Shown piece by piece: positions 1-8,021 of a DNA stretch of 64,000 bases. How positions within the stretch are numbered: position 1 is the stretch's first letter; each line of letters starts with the position of its first letter. The translations under genes were made by a program, and so were the position numbers. The notes beneath the pieces are model-generated. The model was not told where the DNA came from, did no database searches, and saw only the letters and a list, made by a program, of their open reading frames with translations. Source of the stretch: Oscillospiraceae bacterium (GTDB lineage Bacteria > Bacillota > Clostridia > Oscillospirales > Ruminococcaceae); assembly GCA_014799395.1 (NCBI GenBank), contig JAAVID010000015.1:25202-89201 (forward strand), written 5' to 3'.

Positions 1-98
1 TTGATATTCGAGATATTGTTTCCCGTAATATCAAGATTTTTCTGCGCGATCTGCAAGGTGCGCTTCTGTGTTTCAAAGCCTAAAAATGTTGGACGCAT
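1..98 (-). CDS. flgK: Flagellar hook-associated protein FlgK, N-terminal fragment (gene continues off the left edge)
   Basis: Reverse strand from the ATG at 98 reads MRPTFLGFETQKRTLQIAQKNLDITGNNISNI, a typical flagellar rod/hook N-terminus. Next to flgN/flgM-like genes. Confidence 0.8.
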   Translation of the reverse strand, partial: MRPTFLGFETQKRTLQIAQKNLDITGNNISNI

Positions 99-119
99 CT
101 GTATATCCTCCTGAATGTA

Positions 120-602
120 TTATACCTGTCTGAAAACCTGCGCGGAGGATTGTCCTCCCGCAACCTTTGAGGCGTTTCTGTTGTAGGTCTCGGGCCTTTC
201 GAGAATGCCCGCCCTCGCCACGAACTCTTTCTGATTGTCGAGCTTGCGCTTTACGACCTCCGTCGTCTGCGAATTAAGCTCCGTTATATTGTCGACGAGC
301 TCCACAAGCTGTCTGTACAACATACTCATCTTCGGTCTGTAATCCTCGGGAGCCTCCTCAATTAGCTCACTCAGCTTTTTATCGCCGATCCCCAGCCCCT
401 TGAAAAGCTCCAGCCTCTTATCCTCCAGCGAACGGCTTTTCATCAGATAAGCCTGTTCGTCGTTGAGGGAATCCGTCAGCCACTCGAGGTCGTCCGCGAG
501 TATCTTCGTGTGCTTTTTCATCAGGAAAACGGTAAGTTCCCTGTAAAAATCCACGTCTATCTCGAGACATTTGACCACCGCGTCGGCGGTTCTTTTATCC
601 AT
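120..602 (-). CDS. flgN: FlgN-like flagellar export chaperone
   Basis: 160-aa helical ORF between flgK and flgM; assigned by synteny and size, weak sequence recognition. Confidence 0.6.
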   Translation of the reverse strand: MDKRTADAVVKCLEIDVDFYRELTVFLMKKHTKILADDLEWLTDSLNDEQAYLMKSRSLEDKRLELFKGLGIGDKKLSELIEEAPEDYRPKMSMLYRQLVELVDNITELNSQTTEVVKRKLDNQKEFVARAGILERPETYNRNASKVAGGQSSAQVFRQV

Positions 603-606
603 AATC

Positions 607-873
607 TCACCCCATGAAAATCAGTGCCGCAAGCTCTGCGCTTGTAAGTCCCTGCTCTGCCGTATTCTGCGCTTCAAGAAGCTCCTTTGGAGAAGCGTCG
701 GAGTTTACCTCCTGCGCGATAGCGAGCTTCGCGGCAGCAAGAGTTTTCTCAAACCCGAACTCAACTCTGTCGGTATTATTTTTAGCGGAAACGGCGGCAC
801 TTGTCTTTTTCGGCGACTGTACCTTTGTTGTTTTGTAGGTGGAAATTATACCGTTGATTCCCTTTATCTCCAT
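607..873 (-). CDS. flgM: Anti-sigma-28 factor FlgM
   Basis: MEIKGINGIISTYKTTKVQ...DRVEFGFEKTLAAAKLAIAQEVNSDASPKELLEAQNTAEQGLTSAELAALIFMG; FlgM-like length, character and synteny. Confidence 0.65.
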   Translation of the reverse strand: MEIKGINGIISTYKTTKVQSPKKTSAAVSAKNNTDRVEFGFEKTLAAAKLAIAQEVNSDASPKELLEAQNTAEQGLTSAELAALIFMG

Positions 874-1025
874 AGTGCCTGCCTCCTTTTTAAATTTTAT
901 AAATGGGCGCATTTTCCCCACATATATATTATCGGCAGTAAACCGTAAAACTTTAGCGTTATGCGATAATTTTCGTGTTGTTTGCTACAAAATTTCCTCG
1001 AATTAACGATAAATTTTTGTCATTA

Positions 1026-1054
1026 TTGACAAACTCGTCAAAATATGGTATAAT
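1026..1054 (+). promoter_or_regulatory. SigA-type promoter of the small toxin gene
   Basis: TTGACA (1026-1031), 17-bp spacer, TATAAT (1049-1054). Confidence 0.8.
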
Positions 1055-1106
1055 GTCATTGCCGGACCTTCCTCTCCGAGCAAAACCAAGGGAGGGGGTG
1101 AGTGAT

Positions 1107-1175
1107 ATGGAGATGCTAGTGGTGATACTCAGCTACATAATCGCGGATTTACTCTGCAAGTGGCTGGACGACTAA
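1107..1175 (+). CDS. 22-aa hydrophobic Fst/Ldr-like type I toxin peptide (MEMLVVILSYIIADLLCKWLDD)
   Basis: Single hydrophobic helix with a C-terminal K-WLDD tail. Preceded by GGGAGGGGG SD and a consensus promoter, followed by a bidirectional terminator. Confidence 0.75.
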   Translation: MEMLVVILSYIIADLLCKWLDD

Positions 1176-1187
1176 TTTAAGGACGGC

Positions 1188-1274
1188 AAAAAAAGTCCCT
1201 CGGCTTTCCCAGAGCCGGGGGACGATTTTTTTGCAAGTGATTTGGATTAAAGCTAGTGGTGACTTTCTTTATCC
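1188..1274 (-). ncRNA. Antitoxin-like small RNA 1, convergent with the toxin gene
   Basis: Minus-strand TTGACA (1304-1309), 17 bp, TATAAT (1281-1286); ends in the shared hairpin at 1195-1223 plus a T run. Contains the complement of GCTAGTGGTGA and of AGTGATTTGGA. Confidence 0.7.
1195..1232. terminator. Bidirectional terminator shared by toxin mRNA and antitoxin RNA 1
   Basis: GTCCCTCGGCTTTCCCAGAGCCGGGGGAC flanked by an A run on the left and a T run on the right. Confidence 0.75.
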
Positions 1275-1317
1275 ACCTTTATTATAACACAATAAATCTG
1301 ATTTGTCAAGCACTTTC

Positions 1318-1400
1318 CCAAAAAATCCCTCGGCTTTACCGGAACCGAGGGAATTTTTTGTGAACGCTCTGGATCAAAGCTAGTGGTGACTTCTTTATCC
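1318..1400 (-). ncRNA. Antitoxin-like small RNA 2 (tandem paralogue)
   Basis: Minus-strand TTGACA (1430-1435), 17 bp, TATAAT (1407-1412); second AAAGCTAGTGGTGAC copy and own terminator TCCCTCGGCTTTACCGGAACCGAGGGA (1326-1352). Confidence 0.65.
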
Positions 1401-1453
1401 ACATTTATTATACCACACCCCAAAAAATTTGTCAACCCCCGTTAAAAAACAAT

Positions 1454-1473
1454 CCCCCGACCAACGTCGGGGG
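1454..1473 (-). terminator. Terminator downstream of the pilin gene at 1484
   Basis: CCCCCGAC-CAAC-GTCGGGGG stem with T run on the minus strand. Confidence 0.65.
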
Positions 1474-1483
1474 AAAATCTTCA

Positions 1484-2323
1484 TTACGGTGCGGGCGTTG
1501 CCGTCGGTGTGCGGCTGAGGTACGTTCCCTCGTCGCCGATCGTTTTGCCTGCCGTGTACGGCGAGAACACACCTATTATTAGGCTGTCCTTGGTAAAGCA
1601 GTGCTGGTGGAAGAACAGGTGCTGGGTCTCGTAGTCGCCCCAGCCGCCTCCGCCGAAGATAGGCAGACGGGTCTTGGAGTAAGACGACATCGCTACCTTA
1701 ACGGGATTTACATACTCCGCGGGATTAGGTCCGACCGCAGGCGGAGCTGTGTAGTTCACCTTTATGTAGTAGTAGCCCTCGTGAATATCAAGCCTTGTCT
1801 CAAGGTCGTTCTTAAAAGCAGTGCCGAAAATCGTATCCTTTGTGTCCTCTCCGCGCTTTAAAAGCGTCTGGAACGCGGTGTTATCCGAATCGGGAGCGGC
1901 AGCCGCAACATTGACCTCCGTAATTATGCCCTTTTCGGCGCACACTTCGATATATAGATCGGTATCCTTGGGCAGGTCGGAAACGGTTATCGTTCCGGGA
2001 GTACACGGGAAATTACCGCCCGCTTTTTTATAAAATCGAACGCACTCGGAATATGTCTTTGAGCTGTCCTTTTCCGCCTCGTTGCCCTCGTTTTTCAGCC
2101 CGAGGTTGAGCGGAGCTTCGGTCAGCGAATACTTCGTGAAAATAGACTGCGCCACATTGTACATATCGCGCGCCGCCGAGCAAGCCTCGTCCACAGCCGC
2201 CTTTCTCGTATTGAGACCCGGAAGTATCATCGCGGCGAGAATGGCGATTATCGCGATGACCACGATAAGCTCTATCATAGTAAAACCGCGCTTGGCTTTA
2301 AAAATTTGAAGTCGTTTTATCAT
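1484..2323 (-). CDS. Type IV prepilin-like protein
   Basis: MIKRLQIFKAKRGFTMIELIVVIAIIAILAAMILPG, a class III signal/N-methylation motif; RBS AAGGAGG before the ATG. Confidence 0.85.
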   Translation of the reverse strand: MIKRLQIFKAKRGFTMIELIVVIAIIAILAAMILPGLNTRKAAVDEACSAARDMYNVAQSIFTKYSLTEAPLNLGLKNEGNEAEKDSSKTYSECVRFYKKAGGNFPCTPGTITVSDLPKDTDLYIEVCAEKGIITEVNVAAAAPDSDNTAFQTLLKRGEDTKDTIFGTAFKNDLETRLDIHEGYYYIKVNYTAPPAVGPNPAEYVNPVKVAMSSYSKTRLPIFGGGGWGDYETQHLFFHQHCFTKDSLIIGVFSPYTAGKTIGDEGTYLSRTPTATPAP

Positions 2324-2411
2324 AAAAACCTCCTTGAAGTCAAAGCTCTTGTTTTTACACATTCGAGAATTATGCACAAACAAAAGTTTTGATTTTAAAA
2401 TAACACTAATT

Positions 2412-2438
2412 CCCCGACAGTGCAGAGCACTGCCGAGG
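2412..2438 (-). terminator. Terminator after the pilin gene at 2479
   Basis: CCTCGGCAGTGC-TCT-GCACTGTCGGGG imperfect stem on the minus strand. Confidence 0.5.
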
Positions 2439-2478
2439 AAAATGTGTTTAATTTGCTTTTAAGCCGTTAGCCTAAAAA

Positions 2479-2985
2479 TTAGCCTGTAACATCTACCTGA
2501 CCAGCGGTTGCGGCACCCTCATTGTGAGGAGGATTGGACTCGCCAGCCTTTGCAGCGCCCTGAGTACCGTTAGTGCTGTCCCACAGAGCGGTGAAAGCAC
2601 CCTCGGTGTAAACTACCTTTGTAACCTCACCGTTGGTAAGGGTGATAGCAGCACCCTTAGTGCTGTTAGCAGCGCCGATCTCGGGAACCTGAGACAGAAT
2701 GTATGCGGACATTGTCTGTGCGCCCTTGCCGTCATCCATATCAACAGTAGTGGTAGATGTGCAAGCCTGACCGGTCTTGGACATTACCTGAGCAGCAAAT
2801 GTCTTTGCAGCACTCTGGATAGACTGGCAGGTGCTCTCTGCGGATCTCTTACGAGCGCTCTCGATTACACCGGACAGAGTAGGAATAAGGATCGCAGCAA
2901 GTACGCCGATGATAGCGATAACTACGATCAACTCAACGAGCGTGAAGCCCTTTTTGGCTCTCAGAGCCTGAAGTTTCTTTATCAT
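2479..2985 (-). CDS. Type IV pilin, probable major pilin
   Basis: MIKKLQALRAKKGFTLVELIVVIAIIGVLAAILIPTLSG; compact 168-aa pilin with its own promoter and long leader. Confidence 0.88.
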   Translation of the reverse strand: MIKKLQALRAKKGFTLVELIVVIAIIGVLAAILIPTLSGVIESARKRSAESTCQSIQSAAKTFAAQVMSKTGQACTSTTTVDMDDGKGAQTMSAYILSQVPEIGAANSTKGAAITLTNGEVTKVVYTEGAFTALWDSTNGTQGAAKAGESNPPHNEGAATAGQVDVTG

Positions 2986-3017
2986 AGTAAAGACCTCCTG
3001 TGAAAAAATTTTTTATG

Positions 3018-3240
3018 TATAACCCCGACGGGGCTATATCCGTGAAATACATCCCGACCGCGTCGGGCTAACCTCCGCAGCGGCAGCGCCGCAAATCGAA
3101 AGGCAAAATGTATTGAACAGGTCATTTTTTATGATACACTTCTTTTTAAAGTGTACATATTAAATTGTCAAAAGAACTGACAGCCGTGTAAACGTTTTCG
3201 CGTTTCCGTATTTCGTTTCCCTTGCTGTAATCTTATTATA
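3018..3240 (-). promoter_or_regulatory. Promoter and structured ~240-nt leader of the major pilin
   Basis: Minus-strand TTGCAA (3258-3263), 17 bp, TATAAT (3235-3240); leader has several stems (junction 3046-3114, hairpin 3018-3038). Confidence 0.55.
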
Positions 3241-3354
3241 TTACAACCTCAAAAAAATTGCAATAGGTTTTTTTAAAAAAACCCGAAAAACATATCATTT
3301 TTGTGAAAACTTATTCATTTTGGTAATATTTTTTGTTTATAATCACCAAAAAAA

Positions 3355-3930
3355 TTACTTGTTTTGCGGATATGTACCGATAATTCGTCCGCTCGGAGAC
3401 TTATTGCTCCAGCCGTCGAAATTCGGCAGACCGTTTACTATCGTCGGCAGCTCCGAAGCCACCTCGGCTGTGCCCGGCGCATACGCCGCAAACCGCGCAA
3501 AGCCGTCGCTAAGCACCACATATATCGAAGCGTCTCCGATACCCGCCAGATTTTTCGCAAGCTCCGCCAGCAGCATACTCTCGCCGCTCGCTTCGTTGGG
3601 CGAGCCGCTGTAGATCGCGCCCACGCCCCACGAAAAGCCGCCGCCCGAAAGCCCCGAAAGCGCGCTGCCCGTCCACGTATTCCCGCTCACCGTAACAGTG
3701 AAAACGGCGTCGCTAAGCTGAGTTATCTGATTAGTCGACATAAACACGTCAATAACCTTGACTATATTTGTAGCGTTGCTGTTCGCGGAGGTTATCCTCG
3801 CGGAAGCGACCGTATTCATCAGCAGCGGCACAAGCACCATTGCAAGTATGCCGATGACCGCAATAACAACAACAAGTTCAACTATCGTAAATCCGCGTTT
3901 TGCCTTAAGCATTTGAATTCGCTTTATCAT
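3355..3930 (-). CDS. Type IV prepilin-like protein
   Basis: MIKRIQMLKAKRGFTIVELVVVIAVIGILAMVLVPLL. Confidence 0.85.
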   Translation of the reverse strand: MIKRIQMLKAKRGFTIVELVVVIAVIGILAMVLVPLLMNTVASARITSANSNATNIVKVIDVFMSTNQITQLSDAVFTVTVSGNTWTGSALSGLSGGGFSWGVGAIYSGSPNEASGESMLLAELAKNLAGIGDASIYVVLSDGFARFAAYAPGTAEVASELPTIVNGLPNFDGWSNKSPSGRIIGTYPQNK

Positions 3931-3960
3931 GCGATCCACCTCTTTTCAACCAACCGATCA

Positions 3961-5046
3961 TCAACCGCCCATTTCGAGGAAGCGCTTGTACTCCGTAATG
4001 TCCTGGCAGCGGTTTCTCGCGATAGCGTCGTCCACCTTGCCCATACGAACCAGACGAGCCAAGTCCTGGTCGAGCGTAAACATTCCGTTCTTCTTTCCCG
4101 TTGCGATAGCCGTCGGCACCTGGAATATCTTGCCCTCGCGTATCATAGCGCGGATAGCGTCGGTCGCGCAGAGTATCTCCAGCGCCGCGCATCTGCCCTT
4201 GCCGTCCGAGGTCGGCACAAGCGTCTGCGAAACGATACCGACGATATTTCCCGACAGCTGCGAGCGTATCTGCCCCTGCGAGTGCGGGGGATAAACGTCG
4301 ATAATACGGTCGATAGTCTCCGCCGCGCCCGTCGTATGCAAGGTCGAGAGAACCAAGTGACCCGTTTCCGCCGCTGTTACAGCCGCGTTTATCGTCTCAA
4401 AGTCACGCATTTCTCCTACGAGGATAACGTCGGGGTCCTCACGGAGAGCCGCACGAAGCGAACCCGCGAACGAGTCCACGTCCTGCCCTATCTCACGCTG
4501 ATTTACCATCGACTGCTTGTGAGTGTGAACATACTCGATAGGGTCCTCTATCGTGATTATATGGCAGTTCTTCTGGCGGTTGATGTGGTCTATCATCGCC
4601 GCCAAAGTCGTCGATTTACCCGAGCCCGTAGGTCCGGTTACAAGCACCAGTCCGCGCGGCGCGAGAGCGAACTCTCCGAGCGTTGCGGGGAGGTTAAGGT
4701 CTGACAAAGTAGGAATATCATCGCGCAGCAAACGGATGGCCACCGCGTGATAGCCGCGCTGTCTGTACACGTTTACTCTGTGACGGAAGCCCGTTGCCGA
4801 GGTATACGAAAAGTCGGTATCCAACCCCTTGGAGATCTGGGACTTATGCTTTATCGAGGTTATCTGGTTGATTATATTTACAATGATAGGCTCGGTGCAG
4901 TCGGGATACCCCGAGAGCTTTCTGATAGAGCCGTGCAGACGGACGATAGGCGGCAGACCCGCGGTAAAATGCAAGTCCGAGCACCCGAGGTCGCGCGCTT
5001 CTTCCAGTATGCGGTTGATGTCCATTATGTTGTTTGTATGTTCCAT
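3961..5046 (-). CDS. pilT: Twitching motility/pilus retraction ATPase PilT
   Basis: 361 aa; Walker A GPTGSGKST, ITIEDPIEYVH, LREDPDVILVGEMRD, TGHLVLSTLHTTGA. Confidence 0.92.
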   Translation of the reverse strand: MEHTNNIMDINRILEEARDLGCSDLHFTAGLPPIVRLHGSIRKLSGYPDCTEPIIVNIINQITSIKHKSQISKGLDTDFSYTSATGFRHRVNVYRQRGYHAVAIRLLRDDIPTLSDLNLPATLGEFALAPRGLVLVTGPTGSGKSTTLAAMIDHINRQKNCHIITIEDPIEYVHTHKQSMVNQREIGQDVDSFAGSLRAALREDPDVILVGEMRDFETINAAVTAAETGHLVLSTLHTTGAAETIDRIIDVYPPHSQGQIRSQLSGNIVGIVSQTLVPTSDGKGRCAALEILCATDAIRAMIREGKIFQVPTAIATGKKNGMFTLDQDLARLVRMGKVDDAIARNRCQDITEYKRFLEMGG

Positions 5047-5057
5047 TATATTCCCCT

Positions 5058-6767
5058 TTATACAGTATACGTTGCCTTTACAAGCTCGTCAATTGAAGTT
5101 CTTCCCGCGAGAACCATCTGCGTTACGTTATCGCGAAGCAGCAGCGTGCCGCTCTTTGTCGCCATAGCGCCTATCTCCTCCGCGGTAGCGCCCGCGGAAA
5201 TGAGCTCCTTTATCTTCGGCGTGGTAACGATTATCTCGTGGATAGCGGTACGTCCCGTGTAGCCCGTGCCGCGGCAGACCCTGCACCCGCCCGCGTGCGG
5301 TCTGCATATCTGCACGGGAGTGGTCTTGTTCATCAGCTTAAGATCCTCGGGATCGTCAAGCGTAAATTGCTCCTTGCAGGAGTTGCACAACAGCTTTACA
5401 AGTCGCTGAGCGATGATCCCGACAAGCGAAGAAGCGACCATATAAGGCGCAACGCCCATATCGACAAGACGGACGATAGTCGAAGCCGCGTCGTTGGTAT
5501 GCAGCGTGGAAAGCACGAAGTGTCCCGTGATAGCCGCACGTATCGCGATGTCGGCAGTCTCGCCGTCACGGATCTCACCGACCATTATAATATCCGGGTC
5601 CTGACGGAGTATAGAACGCAGCGCCGCCGCAAAGGTCATACCCGCCTTAGCGTTTATCTGACACTGGTTTACGCCGTCGATCTTTTTCTCGACAGGATCC
5701 TCAACCGTTACGATATTAACGTTAGGCTGAGAAAGCTCGCCGAGCGTCGCGTAAAGCGTCGTGGATTTACCCGAACCGGTAGGCCCCGTAACCAGCATAA
5801 CGCCGTTCGGACAGCGGATTATCTGCTTGAACATCTGGTAGTTATAGTCCGTCATACCGAGGTCGGTTATCTTACGAGTTTTCTCGTCGGCAGTCGACAG
5901 CAAACGTATAACGCACTTCTCGCCGTATACGCAGGGGATCGTCGACACACGCATATCGAGGTTTACGCCGTCAATGCGCGTTCCGAAACGTCCGTCAAGC
6001 GGTATACGTCTCTCGGCGATATTCATACCGCCCAATATCTTGATACGGGTAATTATGGAGTTGTGGAACGAGGGAGGTATCTTCATATCCTGCTCCACAA
6101 GCTCGCCGTCTATTCTGAAACGGATACGCGTTCTGTCCTTGAACGGCTCGATATGAATATCCGTTACCTGCATTCTGAACGCCGTCTCAACCATCATATT
6201 AACGAGCTTAACGATAGGAGCGTTATCAATACGACCGTCGGACTCCGCCTGAGCGAGGCTCTGCGCCATATCGACGTTGTTCTTATCGCCCTCGTTCTCC
6301 AGCTCGTTCATCGTACTGTCGAGCGCCTGAGACGAGTAGTACTTGTTTATCGCGGCTTCTATCTGAGACCTTGTGGATATTTGAGGTACGACTTCCATAC
6401 CCGTCGTGACCTTCAGATCCTCGAAAATATAGAAGTTTACGGGATCGTTAGTCGCGACCATAAGTCGATTATGGTTTATCGCGTACGCAAAAACCGTTTT
6501 CTCCTTAGCGACCGCCTCCGGTATTTTCGCAACGGCTTCGGTGCTGACCTTTAAAGAGGAAAGATCGACAAACGGAACTTTAAGTCTTATCGACAGCGCT
6601 TGTGCAAGCTGAGTCTCGGACACCAAGCCCATTTCAAGCACGATGTCGCCGAGCATTTTTCCGCTGCCCTTCTGCTTGCTGAGCGCCTCGTCGAGCTGAC
6701 TTTGGCTGATAAATCCGCTCTCCAGAAGTACTTCGCCGATTCGTATGTTTTTTATCGGACCCGCCAT
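5058..6767 (-). CDS. pilB: Type IV pilus assembly ATPase PilB (GspE family)
   Basis: 569 aa; N-terminal MshEN-like domain, GPTGSGKSTTLYATL, LRQDPDIIMVGEIRD, C-terminal Cys motifs CNSCKEQ / CRVCRGTGYTGR. Confidence 0.93.
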   Translation of the reverse strand: MAGPIKNIRIGEVLLESGFISQSQLDEALSKQKGSGKMLGDIVLEMGLVSETQLAQALSIRLKVPFVDLSSLKVSTEAVAKIPEAVAKEKTVFAYAINHNRLMVATNDPVNFYIFEDLKVTTGMEVVPQISTRSQIEAAINKYYSSQALDSTMNELENEGDKNNVDMAQSLAQAESDGRIDNAPIVKLVNMMVETAFRMQVTDIHIEPFKDRTRIRFRIDGELVEQDMKIPPSFHNSIITRIKILGGMNIAERRIPLDGRFGTRIDGVNLDMRVSTIPCVYGEKCVIRLLSTADEKTRKITDLGMTDYNYQMFKQIIRCPNGVMLVTGPTGSGKSTTLYATLGELSQPNVNIVTVEDPVEKKIDGVNQCQINAKAGMTFAAALRSILRQDPDIIMVGEIRDGETADIAIRAAITGHFVLSTLHTNDAASTIVRLVDMGVAPYMVASSLVGIIAQRLVKLLCNSCKEQFTLDDPEDLKLMNKTTPVQICRPHAGGCRVCRGTGYTGRTAIHEIIVTTPKIKELISAGATAEEIGAMATKSGTLLLRDNVTQMVLAGRTSIDELVKATYTV

Positions 6768-6903
6768 GTGTAAACGCTTCCTTTCGGGGTAAACTTTCCG
6801 AAACGCTTCGGAATAAAATATATTTGCTAATTCTGCAAATCACTTGCAATAATTGCATTTTTATGGTAAAATAAAATTAATCTATTTAAAGGAGGGGTAA
6901 ATA

Positions 6904-7947
6904 ATGCCCGTTGCTGTTCATATTATATACGCGGTTTTCGCGTTCATACTCGGCTCGATCATCGGCAGCTTTCTGAACGTCGTTATCCTGCGCACTCCGC
7001 TCAAGCAGTCGATAGTTACCGAACCGTCGCACTGTTTTTCCTGCGGTCACAGGCTTGCTTGGTACGATATGTTCCCGATCTTCAGCTGGCTGTTTCTCCG
7101 CGGAAAATGCCGCTACTGCAAGTCGAATATCTCGCCCCGCTATATGATAGTCGAGTCTGTCACAGCGGTAAGCTATTGTCTTGCTTATCTCGTATTCGGC
7201 TTCGAGTGGGAACTCGCGTTTTCAGCAGTCCTGTTTGCCGTACTGGTCGTACTCAGCGGTATCGACATCGATCACTTTGAGATACCCTATTGGTGCAGTA
7301 TCGTCACCGCCGTACTGGGAATTGCCGCGTTTTTCATATTCCCCGCGACCCCTTGGTACGAGCGCCTTATCGCACTCGGAGTTATCGCGGTGCTGTTCGT
7401 TATCCTTGTTCTCGTCGGCGGAATGGGCGGCGGCGACCTGCAGTTGATGCTCGGCGCGTCGCTTTTGCTCGGCTACAAGGTGTTTATAGCGCTGTTCATC
7501 GGTATCGTTCTCGGCGCTGTTTACGGCATTATCAAGAAAGTTCACGATAAAAAAGCCGAAAAAGCGGTCTCCGAGAAAATAAAAGAGCTTGCTATGGACT
7601 GGTATCAAAATCAACTTGACCGCGACGTAGGCTATGTACTTAACGGTCACGAAGACATTATTGTCGGAAGTATAAGCGAGGGCGATCCCGATATTGAGTG
7701 GGAGTTCCTCGAAGAAAAGGTCTGGAAAGGTCTGCCCGATAAGGCGGCATTAAGTCAGACGCTGCGTGACAACATCACGGAAGAGCGCGAGGGGGGCTTC
7801 AAAATTTTCATCAAGGACGACCTTGTGGAAAAAGTAAAGTATTCCCGCCGAATGGTATTCGGACCGTTTCTCGCGATCGGAATATCTGCCGCGTGGCTTG
7901 TTGGTGAGTTCATAATGACCTGGTATATGAGCTTGCTGGGGATTTGA
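6904..7947 (+). CDS. pilD: Prepilin peptidase (type 4 leader peptidase)
   Basis: GSFLNVVILR, CFSCGHRLAWYDMFPIFSWLFLRGKCRYC, GIDIDHFEIP and GGMGGGDLQLM motifs. Confidence 0.92.
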   Translation: MPVAVHIIYAVFAFILGSIIGSFLNVVILRTPLKQSIVTEPSHCFSCGHRLAWYDMFPIFSWLFLRGKCRYCKSNISPRYMIVESVTAVSYCLAYLVFGFEWELAFSAVLFAVLVVLSGIDIDHFEIPYWCSIVTAVLGIAAFFIFPATPWYERLIALGVIAVLFVILVLVGGMGGGDLQLMLGASLLLGYKVFIALFIGIVLGAVYGIIKKVHDKKAEKAVSEKIKELAMDWYQNQLDRDVGYVLNGHEDIIVGSISEGDPDIEWEFLEEKVWKGLPDKAALSQTLRDNITEEREGGFKIFIKDDLVEKVKYSRRMVFGPFLAIGISAAWLVGEFIMTWYMSLLGI

Positions 7948-7978
7948 TTTAAGGCAGTATGCCTTAGTACAAACATTT

Positions 7979-7999
7979 CGGGGCGAGCGTATCGCCCCG
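7979..7999. terminator. Bidirectional terminator between pilD and the convergent pilin gene
   Basis: CGGGGCGA-GCGTA-TCGCCCCG flanked by A-rich and T-rich tracts. Confidence 0.65.
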
Positions 8000-8021
8000 A
8001 TTTTGTTTGTATTATAACGCT

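Noticed and set aside
975-1175. 66-aa ORF as annotated in the track
   Set aside because: The upstream part is untranslated leader overlapping the promoter; the RBS-supported start is the ATG at 1107.
2986-3260. Known c-di-GMP-I or -II riboswitch before the major pilin
   Set aside because: I could not find the conserved GEMM or class II core sequences by eye; left as an unassigned structured leader.
3364-4704. 446-aa plus-strand ORF opposite pilin/pilT
   Set aside because: Shadow ORF of a strongly coded minus strand; low-complexity R/H/Y-rich composition and no RBS. Same reasoning for 5238-6554, 13671-15140, 15175-16515 and 17919-19367.
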